In this document: positions 1-8,312 of the stretch, piece by piece
Layout of the letters: each line of letters begins with the position of its first letter
Position numbering within the stretch: position 1 is the stretch's first letter
Assembly: GCF_024172095.1 (NCBI RefSeq)
Contig: NZ_JAMZDX010000004.1
Coordinates: 1,096,780 to 1,160,779 of the forward strand
Source: Kitasatospora cinereorecta
GTDB lineage: Bacteria > Actinomycetota > Actinomycetes > Streptomycetales > Streptomycetaceae
Direction: 5' to 3'
Length of the DNA stretch: 64,000 nucleotides
Position numbers and translations under genes: made by a program
The notes under the pieces: model-generated
What the model was told of the DNA's origin: nothing
Databases searched by the model: none
What the model saw: only the letters and a program-made list of their open reading frames with translations

Positions 1-57
1 CAGCCTGTCTGAATGAAATTCCAGTGGGCAGCACGGGCAGCACAGGAGGAGAACCCG

Positions 58-693
58 ATGAAACTCGCCGTCCTCGGCGCCGCCGGACGCACCGGCCGCC
101 TGGTCACCGACCTCGCCCTCGCGGCCGGCCACACCGTCACCGCGGTCGTCCGCGACCCGGCCCGGCTGCCCGCCTTCACCCACGGCACGCCGCACGCCGT
201 CCGGGCCGACGTCCACGACCCCGGCAGCCTGCTCGACCCCCTCACCGGCCAGGACGCCGTGATCGCCACGCTCGGCACCACCGGCCGCGCCGCCACCACC
301 GTCTTCTCCGACGCCGCCCGCCAACTCGCCGACGCCGCTGCCGGCGGCGGGGCGCGCCGCATCCTGGTGATGTCCTCCGCCGGCCTCGAGACCGCCCATC
401 TCCCGTTCGCCCAGCGGATGGTGAGCCGCCTGGTGGTCGACCGCCTCTACCGGGAGATCCACCACGACCTCGCCCGCATGGAGGACCTGCTCACCGCCTC
501 CACCGCCGACTGGACCGTCCTGCGCGTCCCCCTGCTCAAGGACGGCCCCGCCTCCCCCACCCCCCGCACCGCCGTGGACCGCCCCCTCCCCCGCGCCGGC
601 ACCGCCACCCGCGCCACCGTCGCCACCTGGCTCGTCCACCACCTCGACGCCCCCGACACCGTCCACCACCGCATCACCCTCGCCGACGCCTGA
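58..693 (+). CDS. NAD(P)H-binding SDR-like protein (NmrA/atypical SDR type)
   Basis: 211-residue Rossmann-fold protein of the NAD(P)-binding atypical SDR group (NmrA/BVRB-like). The N-terminus carries the dinucleotide-binding glycine motif GAAGRTG (residues 8-14), followed by a VVRDP strand typical of NADP-preferring members. I chose the ATG at 58 rather than the in-frame ATG at 13 because AGGAGGAG lies 7-8 bases before it and because the Rossmann strand starts directly at MKLAVLG. These proteins act as oxidoreductases or redox-sensing NADP binders; the substrate cannot be read from sequence. It stands alone, with the ligase gene following after about 80 bases on the same strand. Confidence 0.8.
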   Translation: MKLAVLGAAGRTGRLVTDLALAAGHTVTAVVRDPARLPAFTHGTPHAVRADVHDPGSLLDPLTGQDAVIATLGTTGRAATTVFSDAARQLADAAAGGGARRILVMSSAGLETAHLPFAQRMVSRLVVDRLYREIHHDLARMEDLLTASTADWTVLRVPLLKDGPASPTPRTAVDRPLPRAGTATRATVATWLVHHLDAPDTVHHRITLADA

Positions 694-771
694 CCGGGCC
701 GAGGAGTGGCCGGGACCGCTCACCCGGACGGCGGCGCGGCCGCGGGCGGCGGGACGGGTACGGACTCCGGT

Positions 772-1719
772 ATGGATCTCCACCCGATGCTCGCGACCGC
801 CAGCGACCGGCGCGAGTTCGACGAGGGCTGGGTGCTGGAGCGGAAGCTGGACGGCATCCGGGCGGTGGCCGAGCGCGACGGCGACCGGGTGCGTCTGTGG
901 TCGCGGACGGGCAAGCCGCTGACCGACGGCTACCCGGAACTGGTGACGGCGCTGGCGGCGCAGCCCGTACCGCGGTTCACGGTGGACGGGGAGATCGTCG
1001 CGCTCGACGGGGAGGTCACCAGCTTCGCGCTGCTGCAGCGGCGGATGGGGTTGCACGATCCCGTCCGGGCGCTGGCCAGCGGTGTGACGGTGACGTACTT
1101 CCTGTTCGACGTGCTGGCGTTGATGGGGCACGAGACGACCGGTCTGCCGCTCACCGACCGCAAGCAACTGCTGCGGGAGTCGCTCGCGTTCGAGGGTCCG
1201 CTGCGCTACACCGAGCACCGGGCCGCCGCCGGTCCGGCCCCACTCGCGGAGGCGTGCGCGGCCGGCTGGGAGGGCCTGATCGCCAAGCGGGCCGCCAGCC
1301 GGTACGTCTCCCGGCGCTCGCCCGACTGGTTGAAGCTCAAGTGCGAGGCCGGCCAGGAGCTGGTGGTGGGCGGCTTCACCGAACCGGGGGGTGCGCGGAC
1401 GGGGTTCGGCGCCCTGCTGCTCGGCTACCACGAGGGCGGGCTGCTCCGGTACGCGGGCAAGGTCGGCACCGGTTTCGACACCCGGACGCTGACGGCGCTG
1501 CGCGGCGTCCTGGACGGCCTGCTGCGCGCCGACAGCCCGTTCGGCGAGCCGGTCCCGGTCCGCGCCGCGCACTGGGTCGAGCCGCGGCTGGTCGCCCAGG
1601 TGGCGTTCACCGAGTGGACCCGCGACGGGCGGCTGCGCGCCCCGCGCTTCCTCGGGCTGCGCCCCGACCGCCCCGCGGCCGAGGTCGTCCGCGAACGGCC
1701 CTTGCCCCCGCAGGGCTGA
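772..1719 (+). CDS. ATP-dependent DNA ligase (LigD ligase-domain type)
   Basis: About 315 residues, the size of a stand-alone adenylation domain plus OB fold like the ligase module of LigD. Motif I KLDGIR gives the adenylated lysine (K25 from the ATG at 772). VDGEIVALDG corresponds to motif III, EGLIAKR to motif IV and WLKLKC to motif V. The OB-fold part follows (GGFTEPGGARTGFGALLLGY). The reading frame is open from a GTG at 706, but family members begin close to HPMLAT, so 772 is preferred; neither start has a strong ribosome site at ideal spacing. It seals nicks, probably in double-strand-break or base-excision repair. No Ku or LigD polymerase gene is nearby. Confidence 0.85.
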   Translation: MDLHPMLATASDRREFDEGWVLERKLDGIRAVAERDGDRVRLWSRTGKPLTDGYPELVTALAAQPVPRFTVDGEIVALDGEVTSFALLQRRMGLHDPVRALASGVTVTYFLFDVLALMGHETTGLPLTDRKQLLRESLAFEGPLRYTEHRAAAGPAPLAEACAAGWEGLIAKRAASRYVSRRSPDWLKLKCEAGQELVVGGFTEPGGARTGFGALLLGYHEGGLLRYAGKVGTGFDTRTLTALRGVLDGLLRADSPFGEPVPVRAAHWVEPRLVAQVAFTEWTRDGRLRAPRFLGLRPDRPAAEVVRERPLPPQG

Positions 1720-1853
1720 TCCCGCGCCGGATGGGCGATGGCCGGAGTCCGGGCCGTCCCGGTCGCGGCGTCCCGAAATTGGCATGCAACATTCCGGCCT
1801 GTCATGAGCATCAAAGAGGTGGAGGTCTGTCAGGACGGGAGGGAGCAGCAGCG

Positions 1854-2900
1854 ATGTGGACGCGAGCGTCCGCCGCCGGGGTGCCGAGGGAGGACAGGTT
1901 CGACTGGTTCACCGAGACGGTGTCCGCCGGCGTGATGCCAGTCGCGCTCGACACCGACCGGGGCGCCGACTTCCACGGGACGGTGGCCGCCCTGGACCTG
2001 GGCCCGGTGACGATGTCGAGCGTCGAGTTCTCGCCGCTGCGCTCGCGCCGGACGGCGGCGCACATCCGGCGCGGCGACCCGGAGGAGTACCAGCTGGCGC
2101 TGTTCCAGGGGAACGCGATGAGCTACCGCCAGCTCGACCGGGACTCCGGGCCGGTCCAGGGCGACCTGCTGCTGACCAACACCTCGCTGCCGCTGCACTC
2201 CGTCACCGCCACCGACGGCGGACCGATCCGCGCGGTCGTCCTGCAGATCCCGCGGGCCGTCCTGCCGCTGCGGGCCGGGCACGTCGACCGGCTGGTGGCC
2301 CGCCGCATCCCCGCCACGACGGGCCTCGGCGCGATCCTGGCGGGCTTCCTCGTCAACCTGCGCGACCACGGGCCGAACTGCCGCCCGGACGAACTCCCGG
2401 CCCTCGGCCGGACCGTGCTCGACCTGGCCACCACCTGCCTGGCGCAGCAGCTCGGCGAGATCGACACCGCTCCCGCGCAGGCCCGGGCCCGCACCCTCGT
2501 CGAGGAGGTCAAGGTCTTCGTCGAACACAACCTCGGCGACCGCGACCTGACCCCGCAGGCCGTCGCCGACCGGCACCACCTGTCGCTACGCAGCCTGTAC
2601 ACGCTGTTCGAGGACGAGCCGGAGAGCGTCGCCGCGTTCATCCGCACCCGCCGCCTCGAACGGTGCCGCGCCGACCTGGCCCGCCCCGAACTGCGCGACC
2701 AGTCCGTCCAGACGATCGCCGCCCGCTGGGGGTTCTCCAGCGCCACCCTCTTCGGCCGCGCGTTCCGCGAGGCGTACGGGCTCACGCCCGGCGAGCACCG
2801 CCGCAGCGCCCGGGACCGCAGCGCGCACCGCCTCGACGTCGCACGCAACGTCGAGAATCCCCGCACGCAACGAGGAATGCCGCGTCCGGGCGACGCCTAG
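1854..2900 (+). CDS. AraC-family transcriptional regulator
   Basis: 348 residues. Residues about 20-200 form an AraC-binding-like cupin sensor domain, and residues about 235-330 hold two helix-turn-helix units (first in AVADRHHLSLRSLYTLF, second in TIAARWGFSSATLFGRAFRE, ending YGLTPGEHR), the hallmark of AraC/XylS regulators. The start ATG at 1854 has GGAGGGAGCAG just upstream. The gene sits 75 bases before a co-directional epimerase-like gene, which may be its target. The effector is unknown. The upstream gap (1720-1853) shows no convincing operator. Confidence 0.85.
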   Translation: MWTRASAAGVPREDRFDWFTETVSAGVMPVALDTDRGADFHGTVAALDLGPVTMSSVEFSPLRSRRTAAHIRRGDPEEYQLALFQGNAMSYRQLDRDSGPVQGDLLLTNTSLPLHSVTATDGGPIRAVVLQIPRAVLPLRAGHVDRLVARRIPATTGLGAILAGFLVNLRDHGPNCRPDELPALGRTVLDLATTCLAQQLGEIDTAPAQARARTLVEEVKVFVEHNLGDRDLTPQAVADRHHLSLRSLYTLFEDEPESVAAFIRTRRLERCRADLARPELRDQSVQTIAARWGFSSATLFGRAFREAYGLTPGEHRRSARDRSAHRLDVARNVENPRTQRGMPRPGDA

Positions 2901-2975
2901 ATTCGCCTTGCGCCGCACGGTCGGGCGCACGGTGCCACCACCCGAGTCACCGATCGGCAGGAAGGGGAAGGGTTC

Positions 2976-3863
2976 GTGAAGGTCCTGGTGCTGGGGGCCA
3001 CCGGATACATCGGTGCCGCCGTCGTCGAGCTGCTGGAGGCGGACGGCCACGAGATCGTCCGCCTCGTCAGAGACGCCACCGCGCTGCCGCCCGGCGCAGC
3101 GGTCGCGGTCGGCGACCTGACCGACCCGGCGTCGCTGCGCGCCGCGGTCACCGACGGGATCGACGCCGTCGTGAACGTCGCCGCGCCCACCGGGGACGAG
3201 GCGCTCGACACCGCCGCCGTGGACGCGCTGCTGGAGCCGCTGCGCGGCACCGGGCGGGCGTACGTCCACACCAGCGGGGTGTGGGTGCTCGGCGCCACCG
3301 GCGACGAGGCGGTCGACGAGGACGCGACCACCCGGCCCATCCCGATCGTCGCCCACCGGCGCCGGATCGAGCGGCGCGTCCTGGCCGCCGCCGGCGAGGA
3401 CGTGCGGGCGGTCGTGCTGCGGCCGGGCATCGTCTACGGGCGCGGCGGCGGCATACCCGGCCGGATGACCCGGTGGGCCGAGGAGTCCGACACCGGACGG
3501 TACGTCGGCACCGCCGCGGTCCGCTGGCCGATGGTCCACGTCGACAACCTGGCCGAGCTGTACCTCCTCGCCCTGGCCAAGGCCGAGGAGGGCACCGTCC
3601 TGCACGGCATCGCCCACGAGGCGGTGCCGGTCGCGGCCCTCGCGGCCGCCGCCGACCTCGCCGCGGGCGGCACCGGGCGGGCCGAGCCCTGGCCGTTCGC
3701 CGACGCCGCCGAGACCCTGGGCGCCCCGTTCGCCGAGGCCCTCGCCCTGAACCAGGTGGTCACCGGCCACCGCGCCGTCGCCGAACTCGGCTGGCGCCCC
3801 CGCCGCGCCCACCCGCTCACCGACCTCACCGACCTCTCCGACCGCTCCACCGGCCGGCCCTGA
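2976..3863 (+). CDS. NAD-dependent epimerase/dehydratase family protein
   Basis: 295-residue extended SDR-like protein. It begins MKVLVLGATGYIG, with the GxxGxxG dinucleotide motif at residues 7-13 and a following VRD strand. RPGIVYGRGGGIPG and VHVDNLAELY match conserved epimerase segments around the substrate pocket. The classical YxxxK pair is not obvious (HTSGVWVLG, then AHRRRIE), so it may be a reductase-like or non-canonical member. The GTG start has a long purine-rich site (AGGAAGGGGAAGGG). It may form a unit with the AraC gene upstream. Confidence 0.8.
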   Translation: MKVLVLGATGYIGAAVVELLEADGHEIVRLVRDATALPPGAAVAVGDLTDPASLRAAVTDGIDAVVNVAAPTGDEALDTAAVDALLEPLRGTGRAYVHTSGVWVLGATGDEAVDEDATTRPIPIVAHRRRIERRVLAAAGEDVRAVVLRPGIVYGRGGGIPGRMTRWAEESDTGRYVGTAAVRWPMVHVDNLAELYLLALAKAEEGTVLHGIAHEAVPVAALAAAADLAAGGTGRAEPWPFADAAETLGAPFAEALALNQVVTGHRAVAELGWRPRRAHPLTDLTDLSDRSTGRP

Positions 3864-3918
3864 CCCACGGCACCCGGCCGCCGTTCCCGACCCGACACCC
3901 AACCGAGGGAGACCACCC

Positions 3919-3984
3919 GTGCAGACCCACGCCTCCACCCACGTCCGGCCGTCGGCCACCGCCCGCGACACCGTGTGGAACTGA
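3919..3984 (+). CDS. Possible 21-residue peptide ORF
   Basis: A GTG-initiated reading frame of 21 codons ending in WN and TGA, with GAGGGAG 7 bases before the start, which is better than many real genes here. It lies 55 bases after the epimerase gene. It is Thr/His/Ser-rich with no signal peptide. I do not recognise it. It could be a leader peptide, the remnant of a longer gene, or chance. Confidence 0.25.
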   Translation: MQTHASTHVRPSATARDTVWN

Positions 3985-4110
3985 CCCGACGACCCCGGCC
4001 GCCCCGCCGGCCCCCGTGACCCGGGTGGCCCCTCCGGCGTGCGCCACGCTCGACGGTGCTCCTACGGTGCGGATTCGAGGGGGCATCCGAACGAGAGGTG
4101 AGACCTTCCC

Positions 4111-4287
4111 ATGGCAGGAAAGTTCGAGCTGTACGTGGACGAGTCGGGCAACCACCGCTTCCGGCTCAAGGCGAGCAACGGGGCGATCGTGGTCACGGGT
4201 GACCCCGAGGAGTCCCGGGAGCAGTGCCTGAAGAGCATCGAGTCGCTCCGCAAGCTGGCGCCGTACGCCCAGCTGCAGGAGGTCTGA
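4111..4287 (+). CDS. DUF1508 (YegP-like) small protein
   Basis: 58 residues with the YegP/DUF1508 pattern: KFELYVDESGNHRFRLKASN, then a helix with SREQCLKSIESLRKLAP. One repeat of the fold is present; E. coli YegP has two. The cellular role of the family is unknown. The ATG at 4111 follows GAGAGGTGAGA, and a candidate -10 box TACGGT sits at 4063-4068. A strong hairpin terminator follows 25 bases after the stop, so it is probably monocistronic. Confidence 0.85.
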   Translation: MAGKFELYVDESGNHRFRLKASNGAIVVTGDPEESREQCLKSIESLRKLAPYAQLQEV

Positions 4288-4608
4288 CCCGTTCGCGCGG
4301 AGCGCGGAGCGCCGAGGGGCGCGGGGAGCACGACGGCTCCCCGCGCCCCTCGGTCCGTGGTCGGCGACCGGCAGTGTCGAGGCGCCACATGCACACGTCA
4401 ATACTGTGCGGCGGGTCTCGACGGCTTCCGCCAACCCGGCCACGCATCTTTACAGCGCGGTTCGTGCGCGCAACGGATCTCCGCGAATGCCTCACAGAAG
4501 TCACCTGTCGGGCCGACCGGTGCCGTGCGTATGGTCGGAAACCGCGAAGAACGCACCGCCGGAGCGAGGACGCCCGCGGCGCGAGAGGCGAACCCGGAAA
4601 GACTTCAG
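4288..4608. other. Intergenic stretch, 321 bases
   Basis: Apart from the terminator hairpin at 4312-4353 I see no gene here. A TATGGT box at 4530-4535 could be the -10 element for the SCO2400-like gene at 4609, but no good -35 accompanies it. The stretch has more A/T than the surrounding coding DNA. Confidence 0.5.
4312..4353 (+). terminator. 18-bp perfect hairpin after the DUF1508 gene
   Basis: Arms 4312-4329 and 4336-4353 are perfect inverted repeats (CCGAGGGGCGCGGGGAGC and its complement) with a 6-base loop. There is no U tract, as usual in streptomycetes. The AGGGGCGCGRGGA core is shared with the larger hairpin at 42842-42919. Confidence 0.75.
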
Positions 4609-5304
4609 ATGACCTACTGCGCACCGTGCCGACGTCACCTCAACGGCGCGCTCTCCTGTCCCGGCTGCGGCGCACCCGCGACCCACGCCCCGGACACCGC
4701 CGCGGCCCCGGGCCCCGGACACGTCGACGCCGGCGCACCGCCGTACGCCGCAGCGCCGTACGCCGCACCGACCTATGACGCGTCCGGCTATGACGCGCCG
4801 GCCGCCCCCGCGTACGCCGCACCGGCACCGCTGTTCCCCTCCGCGCCACCCGCACCCCCCGCGCCTGCCGCGACGGCTCCGCTGCCCGCCGTCCCGGCGC
4901 GGTCGACCCGTCGGCGGGCCCGGTCCGGGCGGCGGGTCGCCGTCTTCACCGCGGCCGGGCTGGTGCTCGGCGGCGCCGGTGTGCTGGCGGTGACCACCGC
5001 CCAGGGCAGCGACACCCCGACCGCGTCGGCGCCGAGCAGCGCACCCGCGCTGCCGCCGGCGCCGACCGTCTCCACCGCCCTGCCACTGCCCTCGGCCGGC
5101 ACGGCGAGCAGCAGCGCCCCGGCGAAGCCCAGCCGGTCCGCGAGCGCCAAGCCGAGCGCCTCGGCCTCCGCCACGGCGTCCGCGGCCCAGCCGACCGAGA
5201 CGGCCACCGCGCCGACCACCACCCAGCCCACGGCCAAGCCCTCCACCAGCGCGCACCCGTCGCCGTCGGCCAGTTGCACCCCGTTCCTGTTCTGGTGCCG
5301 CTGA
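4609..5304 (+). CDS. SCO2400-like zinc-ribbon membrane protein
   Basis: 231 residues. The N-terminus MTYCAPCRRHLNGALSCPGCG has two CxxC knuckles, a small zinc ribbon typical of the actinobacterial SCO2400 family. A Pro/Ala/Tyr-rich linker with repeated APYAAP-like units follows (residues about 30-95), then a basic patch (RSTRRRARSGRR), one membrane helix (VAVFTAAGLVLGGAGVLAV), and a Ser/Thr/Pro/Ala-rich outer segment ending CTPFLFWCR. The topology suggests a cytoplasmic ribbon and an extracellular unstructured tail. The function is unknown. The start ATG at 4609 is set by the ribbon motif and a GGAAAG site upstream. Confidence 0.75.
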   Translation: MTYCAPCRRHLNGALSCPGCGAPATHAPDTAAAPGPGHVDAGAPPYAAAPYAAPTYDASGYDAPAAPAYAAPAPLFPSAPPAPPAPAATAPLPAVPARSTRRRARSGRRVAVFTAAGLVLGGAGVLAVTTAQGSDTPTASAPSSAPALPPAPTVSTALPLPSAGTASSSAPAKPSRSASAKPSASASATASAAQPTETATAPTTTQPTAKPSTSAHPSPSASCTPFLFWCR

Positions 5305-5413
5305 CCATGCCCCCGCCCGGCCGTCACCGCGGCGGAGCACGGGAAAACCGTGCGTACGCCGTCCAGCGTGTTGCATGCTGGCCGGAGTGACGTACGGCGG
5401 AGGGGGCGCAGAC

Positions 5414-6496
5414 GTGGACGTGGACGGTCGGGGGCTGCTGGCGGCGGCGGGGGTGCTGTTCCCGGACGAGCAGGGGCGGATCCTGCTGGTGCGGGTGTCG
5501 TACCGGGCGAAACATCCGATCGAGATCCCCGGCGGGGGCTGGGAGCCGCCGGACGGGTCGCCGCGGCGCACGGCGATCCGCGAGATCGAGGAGGAGCTGG
5601 GCATCACCCCGCGGCTCGGTCCGCTCGCCTGCCTGGACTGGTCGCTCGACCGTCTCCGGCCGCCGATCGCCGCCTTCCTGTACTGGGCCGAACCGCTGAC
5701 CGGTGATCAGCTGGCCGCGCTGCGGCTGGAGGAGGAAGAGCTCGGCGCGTACGCCTTCCTGACGCCGGACCAGGTCTCCTCCGCCCTGCCTCCGCGGCTC
5801 TCCCGGCGGGTCACCGCCTGCCTGAGCGCGCCGCGCGCGGCCGGGCCGCTGGAGCTGGAGAACGGCCGCCCGGTCGGCCACTCCGCCCGCCACCTGCCCG
5901 CCGATCCCCCGCCCCCGCCGTACACCGGGGCGGCCGGACTGCCGTGGCCCGGCGACCGGGACCGGCCCGCCCTGCCGCCCCCGCCGATGGACCGGGCCAC
6001 CTATATCGCCAGCCGTCCGCGCATCCTGGCGAAGGCACGTACGCTCTTCACCGACCCGGACGGCAGGGTGCTGCTGGTCCGGCTGATGCCGTGGGAGCGG
6101 GACCCGGCCCCGCACTGGACCCTGCCCGGCGGTTCGATCGAGTCCGACCGCGAGCTGCCCCGGGCCGCCGCCGCCCGCGAACTCGGCGAGGAGCTCGGCT
6201 GGGACCGCACGCCCGGCCGCCTGCTCGGCCTCGACTGGACGGCGATCACCGACGACCAGGGGCGGGACTCCGCCGTGCTCACGTACGTCTTCGACGGCGG
6301 CACCGCAGATCCGGCGGAGCTGGCCGCGATCCGGCTGCCCGAGGACGAGTTGGTGGAGTGGGGACTGTTCGACCCGGACGAGGCGCGGGAGGTGCTGGCC
6401 GAGCCGTCCTGGCGGCGACTGCTCGCCTGCCTGGCGGCCCGGGACGGCGAGGGCGGCCCGGTGGAACTGGTCGCCGGCCGGCCGGCGGGCCCGTGA
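5414..6496 (+). CDS. Tandem double-Nudix hydrolase
   Basis: About 360 residues with two Nudix folds. The first (residues about 10-140) ends its box in REIEEELGI, and the second (about 200-340) in RELGEELGW; both keep the metal-binding REUxEE core. In the first box the upstream conserved Glu is Gly (DGSPRRTAI), and in the second the Gly-to-Glu spacing is one residue longer, so both boxes are slightly degenerate. Nudix enzymes hydrolyse nucleoside diphosphates linked to another group; the substrate is not predictable. I chose GTG 5414 because GGAGGGGG sits 7 bases before it; the frame is open from ATG 5375 without a good ribosome site. Confidence 0.8.
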   Translation: MDVDGRGLLAAAGVLFPDEQGRILLVRVSYRAKHPIEIPGGGWEPPDGSPRRTAIREIEEELGITPRLGPLACLDWSLDRLRPPIAAFLYWAEPLTGDQLAALRLEEEELGAYAFLTPDQVSSALPPRLSRRVTACLSAPRAAGPLELENGRPVGHSARHLPADPPPPPYTGAAGLPWPGDRDRPALPPPPMDRATYIASRPRILAKARTLFTDPDGRVLLVRLMPWERDPAPHWTLPGGSIESDRELPRAAAARELGEELGWDRTPGRLLGLDWTAITDDQGRDSAVLTYVFDGGTADPAELAAIRLPEDELVEWGLFDPDEAREVLAEPSWRRLLACLAARDGEGGPVELVAGRPAGP

Positions 6497-6576
6497 CACC
6501 GACACCCGTCGGCGGAAGTGCCGCGGGACGGCGGGCGGGGCAAGAATGGATCAGGTCACTGGCGAGGAGGCCACCG

Positions 6577-6957
6577 ATGGCGCACCCGATCGACTCCGTG
6601 CTGGCCGGTCGCCGGGTCGAGGACCTCACCGGCGGCCTGCGGCTGACACTGCGGCTCTCCGGCGCCCTCGAGGTCGGCATCGAGAACGACTTCCGGCTGA
6701 CCGGGGCGGCCGAGGTCGAGCACTTCTACCCGGCCCTCGGCATGCGCCCGACCGGCGGCCTGCCCGCCCTGCTCGGCGCCCGCCTGACCGCCGCCCACGT
6801 CACCCCCGCGGGCGCGCTGGTGCTGGCCTTCGACACCCGCCACACCCTCACCGTCGCCCCCGACACCGCCCCCGGCGGCCCCGAGCACGCCTGGACCGTC
6901 ACCGGCCCCACCGGCCCGCTCTTCACCGCCCTCCCCGGCGGCTACCTCACCGCATAG
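6577..6957 (+). CDS. DUF6188-like small protein
   Basis: 126-residue soluble protein with a compact beta-rich pattern (LRLTLRLSGALEVGIEN, then a strand pair LVLAFDTRHTLTVAPD, and HAWTVTGPTG near the end). This resembles actinobacterial DUF6188, whose function is unknown. GCGAGGAGG precedes the ATG by 6 bases. The family assignment is from memory of its pattern and is moderate. Confidence 0.65.
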   Translation: MAHPIDSVLAGRRVEDLTGGLRLTLRLSGALEVGIENDFRLTGAAEVEHFYPALGMRPTGGLPALLGARLTAAHVTPAGALVLAFDTRHTLTVAPDTAPGGPEHAWTVTGPTGPLFTALPGGYLTA

Positions 6958-7082
6958 CCCGGGTCGCGACCGGGCTCCGAGGACGTTCCGGCGTCGTGCC
7001 ACGTCAGCCCGGCCGTCGGGCCCTGGGTGGGGTGCCGCTGGGCCGTTAGGATGACGGGCGCTCAGTGCGAGGAGGGGGAACC

Positions 7083-8213
7083 GTGTTCGGGATCATCAGG
7101 CCGTGTCGGCACCGGCTGTCGGAGCGGCTGCGGACATCGTGGATGGCGCACCTGTGCGGGCTGTGCCTGGCGCTGCGCGACGAGGCCGGGCAGCTGGCCC
7201 GGACCGCGACCAACTACGACGGGCTGATCATCTCGGTGCTGGTGGAGGCGCAGAGCCCCGCGGGCACCGCCGGCGGCGCCCGGCGGACGGCCGGGCCGTG
7301 CCCGCTGCGCGGGATGCGGACCGCCCCGGTCGCCAGGGGCGAGGGAGCCAGGCTGGCGGCGGCGGTCTCGCTGGCGCTGGCGTCGGTGAAGGTCCGCGAC
7401 CACGTGGCCGACCGGGACGGGGTGTTCGCCCGGCGTCCGGTGGCCGCGGGCGCCCGGGTGGTCGCCCGGCGGTGGGACCGGCAGAGCGCGGGCGGCGGTT
7501 CGGCGCTCGGCTTCGACACCGCGGTGCTGCTGGACGCCGCCGCCCGGCAGGAGGAGCTGGAGCGCTCGACCGGGCTCGGCGGCTCGGTCCTGCTGGTGAC
7601 CGAGCCGACCGAGACGGCCACGGCGGCGGCGTTCGCGCACACGGCGGTGCTGGGCAGCCGCCCCGGCAACGCGGCGGCGCTGGCCGAGGCGGGCCGGCTG
7701 TTCGGCCGCCTGGCGCACCTGCTGGACGCGGCCGAGGACCAGGCGGCGGACGCCGCCGCCGGCCTGTGGAACCCGCTCACCGCGACCGGCACCGACCGGG
7801 CCGAGGCCGAGCGGCTGTGCCGGGACGCGGTGCACGGCATCCGGCTGGCGCTGCGCGAGGTCGAGTTCACCGACCGCGCGCTGGCGCACCTGCTGCTCGC
7901 CCACGAGACCGGCCAGGCCGTCGACCGGGTGTTCGGGCACGGCGCATCCTGCGCGGTCGGCTCCCACCAGGCCCCGGGCACGCTGCCGACCCCGAAGCCG
8001 CCGCGCTCCACGCTGGCGGGCTGCGCCGCGTGGACGCTGATGGCCTGCACCTGCCAGCTGCTGTGCTGCGAACACGACGACCCCTGGTCGCGCAAGCGCA
8101 GGGACAGCTGGTGCGCACGCAACTGCGACTGCTGCGACGGGTGCGACTGCTGTGACGGGTGCGATGGCTGCGACTGTTGCGACGGCTGTGACTGCTGCGG
8201 GTGCGACTGCTGA
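7083..8213 (+). CDS. DUF5685 protein with Cys-Asp-Gly repeat tail
   Basis: 376 residues. The N-terminus MFGIIRPCRHRL, then WMAHLCGLCLALRDEAG, is the signature of DUF5685, an actinobacterial family of unknown role. The middle is alpha-helical and Ala/Leu-rich. Before the tail lies LAGCAAWTLMACTCQLLCCEHDD, then a basic SRKRRDSW. The last 30 residues (DNA 8121-8210) contain 15 Cys, 9 Asp and 5 Gly in CDCCDG/CDG-type repeats. Such a tail should bind metal or redox partners, or be lipidated or disulfide-linked. The GTG start has GAGGAGGGGG upstream, and a TAGGAT box at 7047-7052 may be the -10. A single gene. Confidence 0.8.
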   Translation: MFGIIRPCRHRLSERLRTSWMAHLCGLCLALRDEAGQLARTATNYDGLIISVLVEAQSPAGTAGGARRTAGPCPLRGMRTAPVARGEGARLAAAVSLALASVKVRDHVADRDGVFARRPVAAGARVVARRWDRQSAGGGSALGFDTAVLLDAAARQEELERSTGLGGSVLLVTEPTETATAAAFAHTAVLGSRPGNAAALAEAGRLFGRLAHLLDAAEDQAADAAAGLWNPLTATGTDRAEAERLCRDAVHGIRLALREVEFTDRALAHLLLAHETGQAVDRVFGHGASCAVGSHQAPGTLPTPKPPRSTLAGCAAWTLMACTCQLLCCEHDDPWSRKRRDSWCARNCDCCDGCDCCDGCDGCDCCDGCDCCGCDC

Positions 8214-8312
8214 ACGCCGGCCGGCGAGGTCCCGCCGGCCCCTGCCGATCCACCGGGAACGAACCGTCCGGGGCTACCGTTGGGAGTGTTCGGGGACCAA
8301 GGAGCACGACGG

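Noticed and set aside
24..2900. A 958-codon plus-strand open frame across the first three genes
   Set aside because: Its upstream two-thirds is Arg/Pro-rich low-complexity translation in a wrong frame of GC-rich DNA; only the part from 1854 (AraC regulator) is real.
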